A DNA stretch of 6,257 nt from the NCBI GenBank assembly GCA_026989715.1, contig JALSIU010000027.1, positions 1-6,257 on the forward strand, written 5' to 3'. A model generated the notes under the pieces. That model saw only the letters and a program-made list of their open reading frames with translations. It was not told the DNA's origin and ran no database searches. Source of the DNA: Methylomonas sp. (GTDB lineage: Bacteria; Pseudomonadota; Gammaproteobacteria; Methylococcales; Methylomonadaceae). Shown here one piece after another: positions 6,210 through 6,257 of this stretch (the first letter of the stretch is position 1; every line of letters starts with the position of its first letter). Position numbers and translations under genes: made by a program.

Positions 6210-6257
6210 GAGCTTGGCAATTCCCTACTTTCACATGGATAAATCCACACTATCATC
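6210..6257 (-). rRNA. rrf: 5S ribosomal RNA, 3' end (partial, continues beyond the window)
   Basis: The minus-strand sequence entering at 6257 reads GATGATAGTGTGGATTTATC, then CATGTGAAAGTAGGGAATTG, then CCAAGCTC. It follows the 3' part of bacterial 5S rRNA base for base in its landmarks: GATGGTAGTGTGG, CATGCGAGAGTAGGGAA, and the closing CTGCCAGGC strand of helix I. The 3' boundary at about 6210 is set by alignment to the E. coli 3' end and could be off by one to three bases. About 48 of roughly 116 bases are present. It marks the distal end of an rrn operon lying to the right and transcribed toward lpxC. Confidence 0.93.

Overview
This window looks like ordinary chromosomal DNA from an AT-rich gammaproteobacterium. 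The signs are a PhoB/PhoR pair under a classical Pho box, an lpxC gene (so an outer membrane with lipid A), and a DUF721/DciA gene next to lpxC, an adjacency known from Pseudomonas and relatives. The genus cannot be told from the sequence alone. There is no phage, transposon, CRISPR array or tRNA.

Left part (1-2397, + strand): the 3' end of a YebC/PmpR-family gene, an intergenic region of about 210 bases with a small hairpin and a near-perfect Pho box plus -10 element, then phoB and phoR. The two genes overlap by one base (TAATG). This is an autoregulated phosphate-starvation two-component system with every key phosphotransfer and ATP-binding residue present.

Middle (2502-5022, + strand): four closely spaced genes encode a TauE/SafE-type (TSUP) permease, a DUF502 membrane protein, a FetB-like (UPF0014) ABC permease, and a DciA-type replicative helicase loader. 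The FetB-like and dciA genes overlap as ATGA. The FetB-like protein has no ATPase gene beside it in the window. It also appears to lack about 15 residues in the cytoplasmic loop that normally couples the permease to the ATPase. This is the most unusual feature here.

Right part (5023-6257, - strand): lpxC converges on dciA, encodes a full-length 305-residue enzyme and keeps all its zinc and catalytic residues. Upstream of lpxC, where many gammaproteobacteria have ftsZ, there is about 180 bases of gene-free DNA, a strong intrinsic terminator and the 3' end of a 5S rRNA gene. lpxC is therefore detached from the division cluster and sits just downstream of an rRNA operon, which suggests a rearrangement at an rrn locus.

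I see no convincing undescribed multi-gene system. The findings are local oddities in otherwise recognisable genes.
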